Assembly (NCBI RefSeq): GCF_000003815.2
Contig: NC_049979.1
Location: forward strand, 2,416,606 to 2,480,605
Source of the DNA: Branchiostoma floridae
Lineage: Eukaryota; Chordata; Leptocardii; Amphioxiformes; Branchiostomatidae
Direction of reading: 5' to 3'
Length of the DNA stretch: 64,000 bases
Positions 11,772-22,639 of this stretch are shown in pieces (position 1 is the stretch's first letter; each line of letters starts with the position of its first letter). The notes under the pieces are model-generated. The model was not told the origin of the DNA, ran no database searches, and saw nothing but the letters and a program-made list of their open reading frames with translations. Both the position numbers and the translations under genes were made by a program.

Positions 11772-12165
11772 TCACACTGCATCACGGATCAGCTGCTGGA
11801 ACACTTATCCTGCCAGCAGACCAGCAACAAGGGTAGTAAAAGGCCCTTGATATCTTCGTAGTAAGAAGGTGCCAACTGACGAAGATATTCTGACTATACT
11901 GAAAGGTAGGCTTGGATGAACATTAAAGGTAAGTGTGCCCTGTAGGCAACAGAATGCACCATAGGCCTTGTCATGTACTCATGCGCCCCACAAGGGGAGG
12001 ATTTCTCCTTAGCCAGGGACATTATTGTAAAAACCGTATAAGAGGGACGTTTCAATCTTCCCAATATCAACGAAAGTTTGGTCACACATACAACAGTCTG
12101 ACCATTTTGAAAGCAAGACATCCCTGCAAACAGTGAAATATATGCAGATTCGTTGAAGGCAAGAA
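11772..12165 (-). pseudogene. Decayed gene fragment, duplicated block copy 2
   Basis: Minus-strand remnants LGRLKRPSYTVFTIMSLAKE and LVAGLLAG, an internal stop, then VFQQLIRDAV and TGA at 11772 match copies 1 and 3. The flanking non-coding sequence (GATTATTTATCACATAAATGG) is shared too, so the whole block was duplicated rather than retroposed. Confidence 0.4.
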
Positions 12166-12169
12166 ACAT

Positions 12170-13020
12170 GCGTACAGAACGTACAGTATGGCTAGCCTTC
12201 TTTGCACACTTCGAGTGGGGCTGGCTTTAACCATATTGGGGGCGCTGGTTGGCTAGTTTCAAAGTTGGCATAGGTTCGAATCTCCTTTCACTGCAAACTA
12301 TCTTTCCAGGCAAACTCCGGGCCCTTTTATTCCGTCACATTTATCATGCTTTTGCCCAGGCCTTTTATAAAATAATAAAAAGGGGGGGGGGGGGTAACAT
12401 GCTCCATACGTTTACAGCTTTTTGATTGGCCATAAGTCTGCCTTTCTCGGGGACAAGTTACAGGTGAACGTATCAGCGCGAAGAACACAAAATGCTGGCT
12501 CCAACAGGGATCCAATGAAAATGCAGATGACAAACCTTAGGATTTCAAATATACCTCAACAGTACCTCAACAGTACCCCCACTCAGTGTAATATAAGGGA
12601 ATTTATGTCATTTCTTCTACTGAAAGAGTATTTCGATTAAGGTTGGACATTTAGATCATTACATGTTACCTATGTTGTTCCAAGTATCATAAGTCAATAT
12701 TTTTTTATATTTTCAAATCTCTTTTTGATGAATTTTAATCATGTTTTATGAATGTCCAATGTCGGGGTGCGTACCTTATTTGAGGTTCATGCCACAGATG
12801 AATTGGGAAAGAAACTCAAATAGAACAACACTTCTACACTTCCAGGAGGGACGTGAAACTATACACATTTTTTTGCCTACAACACTTCTTCTATTCTGCG
12901 GGATTTCGTAAATTGTGGTAGGCGATTCACAAATTTGTAAAAACGATACCAGTAAAGAATGCTAGCACTTTTTACAACTTAAAGCGATAGCATTGTATAG
13001 AAGTCCTTGATTTATGCAAA
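12170..13020. other. Intergenic, no gene seen
   Basis: AT-rich sequence with a G9-10 run near 12382 and a GGTTCGAATCTCC B-box-like word near 12271 that may come from a tRNA-derived SINE. No credible coding region. Confidence 0.35.
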
Positions 13021-13574
13021 ATTATCCACTGTAAAAGGTAACAGGGAGTAAACAACCTGCTCAATGTTAATATTCAAACTAGCAGAACCAGACAATCAAT
13101 ACTATATCATGCATTTATTTATTTATTTCTGTTTTCTTTATACAGGGTAGACACACTCAGTACTTTGCGCACTGCTTTCCAGGCGTGCCCTGTACAGAAT
13201 ATCATACACAAAATAGCATAACAAAGAAACTAAACAATGAGCAAACCAAAGTAACAATATATACATAAACATAAAGCTATATATGTAGGTACACGACTAA
13301 CAGATTCTTTTGCAACAAATGTTGACTCGCATTCAATTACGTTAAAAGTTCTTAACCTGCACGTTTTGTCTTTGTGTATATTTCTATTCAAATGGTTGGA
13401 AACAATGGAAGATGGCAGAACAACTCACAGTCCCAACAAAAACATGCAGGTCTGTGAAATCTCAACAGGCAATCATTATTGATGAATATTTATCACTATA
13501 AATGGCAATATTCAAATGCCCAGCTTCAAAGAATCAGCACCACCCTATAAGTAAGACTGATCTAAAATTGTTTG

Positions 13575-14250
13575 TCACATAGCATCGCGGATCAGCTGCT
13601 GGAACACGTATCCTGCCAGCACAGTAGCGACAAGGCCTTCGAAACTCCCTGGGATGAAGGTGTCAACTATTAAAACAACATTCTGACTGGACCCAAAGTC
13701 TGTTTGCGTGGATAAACCGGTACGTATGCTCATTAGGTAGCGCAGATGCAATGTGTATTTTGATGTACTTTTGCACGCCACATACACGAGTGGTGGATTC
13801 TTTCATAGCCATGGACTTAACTGTATAAGCCATAGCAGGAGAACGTGTCAATCTTCCAAAAAGAACCATTATTATGCAAGGTAAGTTTGTTCACGCACAC
13901 AGAACTCGGTGAGAAATACGGTGAAATACGTGCAAATCCATTGAACCCAGCGATTGTGCGTACGAAGAGTAATAAAGACTACTCTTTTGATTTTGTTATT
14001 TTGATTATGGTCCTTACTGACTTCAATGTGGCAAGACATTTTCTCAAAGTTGTCAGTATCACCAAAGAGCAATAAAAGCTCATTGGTATCACATTTCATG
14101 CCAATGTAAACAGATGAAGATTTTGCATGGAAAAATCGGACTGAGGTTATCACATGTATATTTTCATCGCACACCAAAACAACATCGTCCTCAAATCCCA
14201 TCTGAAAACCATCGCCGTGCGCTAACGTACAATAATGATCGTCCAATCTA
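13575..14250 (-). pseudogene. Best-preserved copy (3) of the duplicated minus-strand gene fragment
   Basis: Three minus-strand segments are visible: FEDDVVLVCDENIHV near 14200, GRLTRSPAMAYTVKSMAMKE with TTRVCGV near 13850, and YLMSIRTG ... NVVLIVDTFIPGSFEGL ... YVFQQLIRDAM ending at TGA 13575. The last segment is in a different frame from the second, so the copy is probably broken or its introns are misread. The spacing of CGV, YL..G and a hydrophobic strand before FIPG is faintly like an NTR (TIMP/netrin) domain, but the usual cysteines are mostly absent and I do not claim it. Confidence 0.4.
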
Positions 14251-14884
14251 ACTCATTTATCATCGTTTTCAAATTTATATGCCAACAGACTGTTTCATCT
14301 ACATGTAACTTTGATATATTTTCTGTACTCCATCTGTATGTTCTATCTTTCTCTGTGTCTTTTTCTTTTATTTTCTTCACGCCATTGTTTCAATGTAATG
14401 ATCAAATGTTTGGTAAGATCACCATTTATTCACATGTATGTTGTCCATTGTTTACTTGGATTTACCATTGAAAAAATGAACGCGCCCTAACAAGTCGCCA
14501 CCCAGACAATAAAACAGTTACGATGACGTGTCGACCCGAGAGTTACATATTCATACAGTCCATAAGTATCAAGATGTGAGAACGTACGTTTGTAGTTTTT
14601 GTCTGACTCGCTATCAAAGAGAAAACAATGGGAAGTCAAAATGCCAATTTATAATCAGCTGGTAAGGAAACCCCAATGTCCAGCTCACATTGTTACATGA
14701 TTATACGAAAAAAATGTAAAGATGAGACTCCCGGGTTGACAAAGAGACAGAGTTAGTCTCGAAAGCTTCCCCAAGCTAATTGAACTTTAGTTGTGTGTAT
14801 TTGTTTAAATCTTTGTCAAAAGAAAAAAATGTGTTTCTAGTTGTTTTTTTCCTGCTAATCTTACCATGGAGGAGCAGCACAATT

Positions 14885-14970
14885 GCAAGGTGTAGAAGGC
14901 AACAGGGAGTAAACAATCTGCTCAATGTTAATATTCAAACTTTCAGATTCAGACAATCAATACTATATCA
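14885..14970. repeat. Third copy of an 80-bp duplicated segment
   Basis: GGCAACAGGGAGTAAACAA and TCAATGTTAATATTCAAACT also occur near 8190-8270 and 13030-13110. The segment marks the edge of the segmental duplication unit. Confidence 0.6.
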
Positions 14971-14979
14971 AACATAATC

Positions 14980-15835
14980 GCTACACGACGTATTTTGGAA
15001 GCAATGTTTTGTTGCATTCAATGGTGTTGAAATGTTTCAATCTACGCACCTTGTCTTTTTGTTTATTTCTATTGAAAGGTTTAGCTATAAATTTTTAAAC
15101 ATGGTCCGCCTATATATTTTGTTATTTTGATAACATGGTCTTCGGTGACTTCAGGCTTGGCATGGAATTTTACTAAATGTGCATGGACAAATTAGACTGA
15201 AAATATCACATGTGTAATTTCAACCCACACCATAACAACAATCTCGTATATTGTTTATTGTTTACTTTGTTTAATGTGAAATCATTAATGGTTTAAAGAT
15301 AAGATGAAGTGTCAATCTGAAAGTTACATAGTAATGACTTTATGTTAAAGGTATGTATTGAAGACTTTTGGCGCCAAAACTGAAATATTCTAAAACTATT
15401 TGAAAATTTGACCTATAACATGAAAGCGCCGTTGCAGAACTGCAACTCGCTGCTAGGAGGCCCATTAATACATTGACCTTCCTTTTTGCCACCCCTACCC
15501 CTCTACCAAATATCATGGAAACCCAACAGCAACATCTCGAATCATGTTGTTCACAGCCAAACGCGCTTACATACGAAGCTCGCTGCAGCACAGTGAGAAA
15601 AATCCAGATCAACCATTTTCGAACTTGACTTTCTTTTTCACACCTACCAAATATCGTGAAGATACCGCAGCAGCTTCTCGAGTTATGCTATCCATAAACA
15701 AGCGCAAAAAAATACAATTTCACTGCAGTACTGTAGGAAAACGCCAGGTAAACCGTTTTCGAACCTGGTCTTTCTTTCCACAACCGCCACACACCAACAA
15801 GAAATCACCATCCACAATTTCTCGAGTTATATAAT
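14980..15835. other. Intergenic with decayed foldback-element pieces
   Basis: 15420-15830 carries three degenerate tandem pieces (CACCCCTACC, ACCAAATATCATGG, CGAGTTAT...) related to one arm of the 7060-8090 element. Nothing codes for protein. Confidence 0.35.
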
Positions 15836-15973
15836 AATCTTTATTGACACGACAAAAGTACAGCGACTTTCTTAAGGTCTACATGTTTAAAAACTACTTA
15901 CAGTACAACTAAACACATATATATGGATATCTATAGGTATGAATACATCAACAAATAGGGTCTAGCATGTCAT

Positions 15974-16210
15974 TTACACTATTGGTTTATAACATTCTTG
16001 GATATATTTGCCTACTTGTACACAATGAGGATTATCGCCTCCCAGAAAGTAGTTGAGTTTATCTATCAAACAGAGAGTAGCAAATTCTTTATAGCAAGCG
16101 GAAAGTAAAGTGAATAGCTCTGTGCGTTTATTATCATATCGAGAACAATCCATGACAAAGTGTCGTTCATCGTCGATCTCGTTTGGGCAGAATGGACAAT
16201 ATGCTGTGGA
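15974..16210 (-). mobile_element. 3' end of a non-LTR retrotransposon (LINE) ORF
   Basis: Minus-strand frame with CPFCPNEIDDERHFVMDC, the CCHC zinc motif found at the C-terminus of many LINE reverse transcriptases, followed by about 55 more residues and a TAA at 15974. The rest of the element is absent (5' truncated), and 15835-15973 is probably its 3' UTR. Confidence 0.75.
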
Positions 16211-16584
16211 CTAACCCTGTGGAATAACTGAAAATCACAGGATAGCAAAGTTCTTTGTACACAACGAAGTATTTGCATGATTTATTTGCAACTTTATAAT
16301 TATAACTAGCGACTTTATAGTTTATAACTAGCCAAAGTTTCGGTGACTGACTGTCACCTTCCTCAGGGCAATACTGACTCAGTCACGTGTGGGACCGGAT
16401 TCTCCACACTGCAGCAACAACACCTACCTGTAGAATCAGTAAGGATGGCCATGTGGTTCGTGACAGATGGTCAATGGAACATGTGCTAAACATAAGACCT
16501 TGGTTGTGCATAGCCGCACAATTCTTTTTGAGGATTTTTCCAGGAAGAGTGTTATTTGCATTTCTAACACTAATGAAGATTCCT

Positions 16585-16709
<125 letters not shown>

Positions 16710-16739
16710 ATCCATTCTCTTTCTGAAAGAAGGAGCCGG

Positions 16740-17110
16740 AGGCCTTTGTTTCTGGTGTGTCTGTGTGTGTGTCGGTGTGTCAGTTTGTGTTTCAGCATAT
16801 TTCTGGTCATCATAACTTTAGAACCTCAAGATGGATTGTAGTGATATTTGGTATGTGGGTAGGTGTTGGGAATACGAAGGTCAAGGTCAATTTTGGACCC
16901 CTGGTGTGTGACCTTGGTACTGCATCAGATCTTCGATTTTTTGTATATTTTGACCTGGACATGCTATGGTCTTAATTTTTTGGTTACTTGTGATGTAAGG
17001 AAGAACGTATGTTTGGGCCCCCCAGTGGCTTGCTCTGGTATTGCAGGGGAAGTTTTGTCTAAACCAAGGAGCATAACGGAACATAAGAAGGATGTTTGGA
17101 TTGTCAATAT
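16740..17110. mobile_element. Relative of the 1-kb foldback element, one arm
   Basis: CATAACTTTAGAACCTCAAG, GATATTTGGTATGTGGGTAG and GGTCAAGGTCAATTTTGG match the first arm of the element at 7060 in order. It is non-coding. Confidence 0.45.
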
Positions 17111-17406
17111 TGTGACCTGTGTAAGTTAGCTAAAGGTGTAAATAACCAAGCATAAAGTATGCAGATGTGAAAGACATTTACATAATAAAAATATTTCATG
17201 TAGGTATGCAAGTAAACTCTTGTTTCTGTCTGTCTTCCTTCGAATTCATTACATCAGATCTACATTGTAAATGGGGTTATACAGATATGCCATATACACT
17301 CACTACTTGGGTGCTATCCGGAAAGTGTGTATATTTTTGTATGTTGTGAAACTTCCAACGACACTGACCAGAGGCATCTGCGTGCCGTGCTACAATGGTT
17401 CAGTCG

Positions 17407-17664
17407 TTCTGTAATTTCCAACACAAAAAGTTAGCCTCACTCAAATTTTCGACTGATCAGCAATTTATGATCCACTGCTCATCGGTACCGAGTCACGTGT
17501 TCTATCCGCATCACGCGACGTCACAGCAGCATGCGAGCTGATTGTTCATTTCTTGACTGAGCTTATCAGCCGAAAATTTGGGTAAGTTCATTTTTTTTGT
17601 GTTGGAAATTACAGTTCAACTTGTTCCGTAATAACTTCTACCAGCACAGATGAACTTCAAAGTT
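17407..17664. mobile_element. Inverted-repeat element inserted upstream of the LRR gene
   Basis: Inverted arms CTGTAATTTCCAACACAAAAA and TTTTTGTGTTGGAAATTACAG, then a tail ending ACAGATGAACTTCAAAGTT. ATGGTTCAGTCG lies on both sides (17395-17406 and 17665-17676), a 12-bp target duplication. The duplicated LRR copy has the same site uninterrupted near 10730, which proves the insertion limits. A second copy is at 53375-53605, and a tail-only piece lies near 56610-56660. Confidence 0.75.
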
Positions 17665-17694
17665 ATGGTTCAGTCGCGTGGATTAATTCCTGCT

Positions 17695-17707
17695 CTTTCT
17701 CTTTAGG
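17695..17707 (+). other. Probable 3' splice site just before the LRR start codon
   Basis: The pyrimidine-rich CTCTTTCTCTTTAG followed by GTGGCAGG and ATG is conserved in the broken paralogue at 10750. It suggests a spliced 5' UTR with the whole coding sequence in one exon. Confidence 0.55.
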
Positions 17708-17714
17708 TGGCAGG

Positions 17715-20696
17715 ATGGAGAAGAGGCTGAGACACATGTTGATTTTCCTTCTCATCATCCTGAAGGAGCCCGAATTACCAGACGCAACATCCTCCCTCTG
17801 CAACAGACGGCTTAACCCAGCAGAACCTTCTTGCTGCTACTGCACCAGCAGGCGGGGTCGCACCAGTGCCCCCAAGGGCATCCCCAAAACTTTCTTGAAT
17901 TTGAAAAATAATCAGATACCCAGCATTCATTCATGTTCAATCCCAAATCTACCCCTGCTTGTTTGTTTGAACCTTTACAAAAACGGGATAACTAACATTG
18001 AGCCTGGGACCTTTTCAAATCATTCTTTGCTACGGAAGGTGAGCCTAGTTTCAAACGACATAAAACGCCTCAGAACTGGAGAATTCTCAAATTTACCCAA
18101 GCTCCGATTCTTGTTTCTAAATAACAACCAGATAGATAACATCCAGTCAGGTACATTCACTAACCTACAGAAGCTCATCAAGTTGGGCCTGAGTCATAAC
18201 CAGATAACTTCTATCCAGCCAGGTGCTTTCAAGAATTTACAGAAGCTTAAACAGTTGAACCTGCAGGATAACCAGATTAATTCTATCCAGCCAGGTACGT
18301 TCACTACTTTGCCCGAACTCTGTGACCTGAACCTGTCCAATAACAAGATAACTTCTATCCAGCCAAATACATTCACTAATCCTAAGCTTCAAGTATTGGG
18401 CCTGGATAATAACCAAATAAGTTCTATCCAGACAGATATATTTACTCATTCACTCAAATGGTTGATGCTAAGTGATAACCAGATATCTGTACTCCCCGCG
18501 TCTGCTCACGACATGCTGTCAGCAATCCCCAATGTAGAAATTTATAACCCCTGGCGGTGCGACTGTGCGATGGTTCCGTTCAGACTGAAAATGACTGGGT
18601 CTGCTCGTTTCGAAAACCAGATAACTTGTGATCAACCTGCCAACTTCGCTACAAAAAAGCTAAAAAATATTAGTCCAGAAGACCTGATCTGTCACGAGAC
18701 CACCATATCGACACTGCCTGCTGATCTCCATGCCCCATTTGTTGTGTCAACATCTTCATCATTTGGCAACACCACCAAAAGCAACACTAGCCTAATAGCA
18801 CATCCTGTAGGAACCATCCATGTCTCATATGCATTCATCTCATCTACAGTGTCAACATCTTCTTCCTTTGGCATCCCAGACAGCAATACTAGCCCGATAG
18901 CACATCCCGTAGGCCCCACACCTGTCATACGGTTAATAACAACAGCACCACTACCTACACACTTTGCAATCCGCCTATCTGTTCTTATCGGCTTTATCTG
19001 TGGTACAGGGTTCGGCATTGTCCTGATTGGACTCACGATCTGGTGCGACAGGAGGACCAGGCGTCCTGTGCACGGGGGTGTAGAAACACAACCAAAGGAC
19101 TCAACATCTACCAGTTGTCATGGTCAGACAGGGCAAGGCCAGTCTCAGACTGACACTCGGAAGGTTGGAAATCTAACACAAGACGATTTACTACATGTAG
19201 CGGCCTTAAAGCCAAGTCCTGTGTACGGGGGTAAAGAAACACAACCAAAGGACTCAACATCCACCAGTGGTCATTATCAGACAGAGCAGGGTCAGTCTCA
19301 GACTATCATAGAATCCTACACAAGCAACACACTTGCAGTAACAGCCAGTGGTCCAGGTCAGGCAGGGCATCAGGCTCTCCCTGACAGTAATCCACCAAAT
19401 AACACAGGGTCTGCTGCAGAGCTGTACCAAGCTGCAGGCCTATCCCACATAAACACCACGGCTACTGCAACAATCAGCGGTCATGATCATACAGGACAGA
19501 CCCAGGCTCAGAATACAAGTCAATCCTTTTATGTTAGAAATCTAGCATCTCTGTCACAGCAAAATCTTCTGTACCCAAGTGTAGGGTCACCACCAAACAA
19601 CGCAACAAGCGATGGTGCAGGTCCAGGTAAACCTCACGTATACGAAGACGTTGATTCGCTACTAAAGAGCCCCAAAGGTACAGATATTTCGCCGTCTGCT
19701 GAGAACGAGGCTCTTGGAAAGGCCAACAAGACCAAATCCACTACAGAAGATCCTCCCCCTCTTCCCCCATCCCGTAGAGTTGATGATGCCCTGCATGCTG
19801 TTTCACAGCACCACACGTATGAAGATGTAGACGCACCACGAAGGAGTTCCAAACCGAAAGGTACAGGTCTAAGGAGATTTGCTAAGAATAAGACCAATGT
19901 TACAGAGAATAAAAACATCAATGTTAAAAATGAGCCTCCCCCTCTGCCCCCGCCCCGTGACGGCACTATGACCATGCCACCAGTCTCAGAGCCCCACCCG
20001 TATGAAGATATAGACGCACCAACAAAGAGCCCCAAACCGAAAGGTACAGGTCTATGGAAATTTGCTAAGCACAAGTCCAATGTTACAGATAATAAAAACA
20101 TCAATGTTAAAAATGAGCCTCCCCCTCTGCCCCCACCCCGTGACGGCACTATGACCACGCCACCAGTCTCAGAGCCCCACCCGTATGAAGATATAGACGC
20201 ACCAACAAAGAGCCCCAAACCGATAGGTACAGGTCTAAAGAAATTTGCCAAGGAGACGACCAATGTTACAGAGAATAAAAACATAACTGTTAAAAATGAG
20301 CCTCCGCCTCTGCCCCCACCCCGTGAAGGCGCTGTAACCATGCCACCAGTCTCAGAGCCCCACCCGTATGAAGATGTAGACGCACCACAAAAGAGTCCCA
20401 AACCGAAAGGTACAGGTCTATGGAAATTTGCCAAGGAGAAGACCAATGTTACCGAGAATAAAAACATAACTGTTAAAGAAGAGCCTCCACCTCTGCCCCC
20501 AGCCCGTGAAGGCGCTGTCTCACAGCCTCAAGATGTAGACGCAGCACCAAAGAGCCCCCAACCTACAAGTACAGGTCTAGGGCGATTTGCTGACAACGAG
20601 GTCCATGGACCAGTTATCAGAAACAATGCCACTAAAGATGAGCCTCCCCCTCTTCCCCAACCTCTTAAAGGTACCAACGTCCTGCCAGCAGTTTAA
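17715..20696 (+). CDS. LRR single-pass membrane receptor with repeated YED[V/I]D / PPPLPPPR cytoplasmic tail
   Basis: This is a 993-residue type I membrane protein. Residues 1-25 form a signal peptide (LIFLLIIL core). A Cys-rich N-cap holds PSCCYC (about 37-42). About nine LRRs follow, with the pattern LxLxxNQIxSIQPGTFxxL (about 58-275), then an LRR C-cap (NPWRCDC at about 278 to about 328) and a Ser/Thr stalk with an internal duplication (VSTSSSFG). A transmembrane helix lies near 418-444, followed by a stop-transfer cluster (CDRRTRR). The tail has a duplicated block (VETQPKDSTSTS) and then six modules of about 61 residues. Each module has YED[V/I]D (Tyr 643, 702, 763, 824, 885; lost in the sixth), SPKPKGTGL, basic F-A-K and PPPLPPxR. 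YED[V/I] resembles SH2 ligands such as pYEEI, and PLPPPR fits the class II SH3 pattern PxxPxR. This suggests a signalling scaffold at the plasma membrane. I know no described family with this tail. All of it lies in one exon. Confidence 0.9.
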   Translation: MEKRLRHMLIFLLIILKEPELPDATSSLCNRRLNPAEPSCCYCTSRRGRTSAPKGIPKTFLNLKNNQIPSIHSCSIPNLPLLVCLNLYKNGITNIEPGTFSNHSLLRKVSLVSNDIKRLRTGEFSNLPKLRFLFLNNNQIDNIQSGTFTNLQKLIKLGLSHNQITSIQPGAFKNLQKLKQLNLQDNQINSIQPGTFTTLPELCDLNLSNNKITSIQPNTFTNPKLQVLGLDNNQISSIQTDIFTHSLKWLMLSDNQISVLPASAHDMLSAIPNVEIYNPWRCDCAMVPFRLKMTGSARFENQITCDQPANFATKKLKNISPEDLICHETTISTLPADLHAPFVVSTSSSFGNTTKSNTSLIAHPVGTIHVSYAFISSTVSTSSSFGIPDSNTSPIAHPVGPTPVIRLITTAPLPTHFAIRLSVLIGFICGTGFGIVLIGLTIWCDRRTRRPVHGGVETQPKDSTSTSCHGQTGQGQSQTDTRKVGNLTQDDLLHVAALKPSPVYGGKETQPKDSTSTSGHYQTEQGQSQTIIESYTSNTLAVTASGPGQAGHQALPDSNPPNNTGSAAELYQAAGLSHINTTATATISGHDHTGQTQAQNTSQSFYVRNLASLSQQNLLYPSVGSPPNNATSDGAGPGKPHVYEDVDSLLKSPKGTDISPSAENEALGKANKTKSTTEDPPPLPPSRRVDDALHAVSQHHTYEDVDAPRRSSKPKGTGLRRFAKNKTNVTENKNINVKNEPPPLPPPRDGTMTMPPVSEPHPYEDIDAPTKSPKPKGTGLWKFAKHKSNVTDNKNINVKNEPPPLPPPRDGTMTTPPVSEPHPYEDIDAPTKSPKPIGTGLKKFAKETTNVTENKNITVKNEPPPLPPPREGAVTMPPVSEPHPYEDVDAPQKSPKPKGTGLWKFAKEKTNVTENKNITVKEEPPPLPPAREGAVSQPQDVDAAPKSPQPTSTGLGRFADNEVHGPVIRNNATKDEPPPLPQPLKGTNVLPAV

Positions 20697-20909
20697 CGAC
20701 CTCATGTACATGTACATGTACATACACTACAAAAGCACCCCAAAAAGAAAGGTGCAGGTCTAAAGCAGTTTGCCATGTCCCTCGGAACAGTTACCAAAAA
20801 TAAACCTCCTAAAGACAAACTTCCCCCAGTCCCACCACGCAGTAACTGTGTTGATGCCAGGTTTGAGCAGTCAACAGGGGCTCATGACAACCTGCAAATA
20901 CGTCTATGA
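20697..20909 (+). other. In-frame continuation of the LRR tail beyond the stop codon
   Basis: After the TAA at 20694-20696 the same frame stays open for 70 codons to TGA at 20907. It contains a seventh, degenerate module: KKKGAGLKQFA, a Lys-rich linker and KLPPVPPRSN. A (CATGTA)n run replaces the expected YEDVD. Either the TAA is a recent truncation or readthrough makes a longer form. Confidence 0.7.
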
Positions 20910-22115
20910 AAATAACGAACTTGAATAGCAACCTGAAGGTCAATCATCATTCCTGTGTCACTGACGAAGGATAGTAGATTCTATCTGAAACGTCTGACCG
21001 TTTCCAAAACCATATGAAGTTGCTTGAGTAACTACTTTTTGGTGTATCTTATTACCTGGATGTCTAACCTAACGGTTTACACATTCATGTAACTTTAGTT
21101 CGCATTCAAATGTCCAAGGACAATAACTTCTCTATGAAAAAGTTCCATCTGTAACATGATGATCTGAGTACTGTTACAGTAGTAATTACTATCTATGGAT
21201 GTATTGTATCCATCATGTTACATTGCTGTGGAATTGTACTTGAATGCAAAGTGTTAACTGTTTTGAAGTATTGAACATTTCCAAGCAACATTTTCTTATC
21301 ATTTTATACCAGCACGGTACACGCCAGCCATAGATCTGTTTACTTGTTCATGAATGTTAGATATTGCTTTTTGTTCATTAAAATTCCCCACAAATGTTGA
21401 TAGTTGTTATGAACTATGATGGCTCTCAAGTCAGAAATGACACATTCAATACAAAATTAAAGCTGCCCAAGCACCTTGATAAAATCTATAAATAGCTAGA
21501 TGTTTACATATTTAAGACATCCGCTGTCACTTGAGTCATTCGGCTCCCGTTGCTTGAGTTAATGGCCTCAGTAATCATGACGCAAACAACAGGAACTAAC
21601 GGACTTATTAGCCAAAACTTTGTCTTAAATGTTTTGTTTATTGAACAATCTTAGAATTCTTTACCGCATTCGCATTTGTGGTTAGATGCGGGCTTTGGTC
21701 ACAATTCTGTTGTTGTTGTTTTTTTTTCAAAGCCGAAAGAAAGCAGATACTTCCTGGAACACATGGCCGTTGCAAAACGTACCCAGTTCCTTGAGAAACT
21801 TTTCATTTTGCATTTAGCATTGATTGGCATGTTTGTAGCACTAGAAACTTTCCGTTACTGTCATGTATATGAGTGACTCTCCACTTGCTCAAGGATCTAC
21901 CAAGTGTTGTGAAATTGAATGCTTTCATTCATTCAACCATTGTTGTTGTGAAATTTTGGGCAAAATATTATTTTGCAAGAAAGTGATGTCCATAGAAATT
22001 GAGCGAATTACATTGTAGAATGTAAAGTGTAAGTATGACTATATATATATAAATGGCTAGGTGTTCTTTACGTAGAAGAAGAGATGGTGATTAGCAAAAT
22101 TATGACGGCAATTGA
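20910..22115. other. 3' flank of the LRR gene
   Basis: AT-rich. 20960-21055 carries a piece of the 'GATATGATTTTGGAAA' foldback family (AACGTCTGACCGTTTCC, GTTGCTTGAGTAACT). ATTAAA near 21457 and AATAAA near 20799 are possible poly(A) signals. No second gene. Confidence 0.4.
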
Positions 22116-22117
22116 AT

Positions 22118-22632
22118 GACTAGGTGGTCCTTATGTAGAGGTGATCACTTTTGCAGGTTTGACTGTATATCAATGGCCAGGTGGTCCTTATGTAGAGGTG
22201 GTCACTAGTACAGGTTTGACTGTATATCAATGGCCAGGTGGTCCTTATGTAGAGATGGTCACTTGTACAGGTTTGACTGTATATCAGTGGCCAGGTGGTC
22301 CTTATGTAGAGGTGGTCACTAGTACAGGTAAACCTGTATATCAATGGCCAGGTGGTCCTTATGTAGATGTGGTCACTAGTACAGGTAAACCTGTTTATCA
22401 ATGGCCAGGTGATCCTTATGTAGAGGTGGTCACTAGTACAGGTAAACCTGTTTATCAATGGCCAGGTGGTCCTTATGTAGAGGTGGTCACTAGTACAGGT
22501 AAACCTGTTTATCAATGGCCAGGTGGTATTTATGTAGAGGTGGTCACTAGTACAGGTAAACCTGTTAATCTTTGGCCAGGTGGTATTTATGTAGAGGTTG
22601 TCAATATTACAGATTTGACTGTATATTAATGG
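22118..22632. repeat. 57-bp minisatellite, about nine copies
   Basis: The unit has TGGCCAGGTGGTCCTTATGT and CACTAGTACAGGT. Because 57 is a multiple of 3, both strands stay open. The plus strand would read VYQWPGGPYVEVVTSTG repeatedly. There is no start, splice or codon evidence that it is expressed. Confidence 0.9.
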
Positions 22633-22639
22633 CCAGGTG

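Noticed and set aside
19634-20467. A 277-codon minus-strand frame with repeated GGGRGGGSFLT
   Set aside because: Shadow of the LRR tail repeats on the other strand, which has the signal peptide, LRRs and membrane helix.
22120-22515. Minus-strand protein of repeated TCTSDHLYIRTTWPL
   Set aside because: By-product of the 57-bp minisatellite; no supporting signals.
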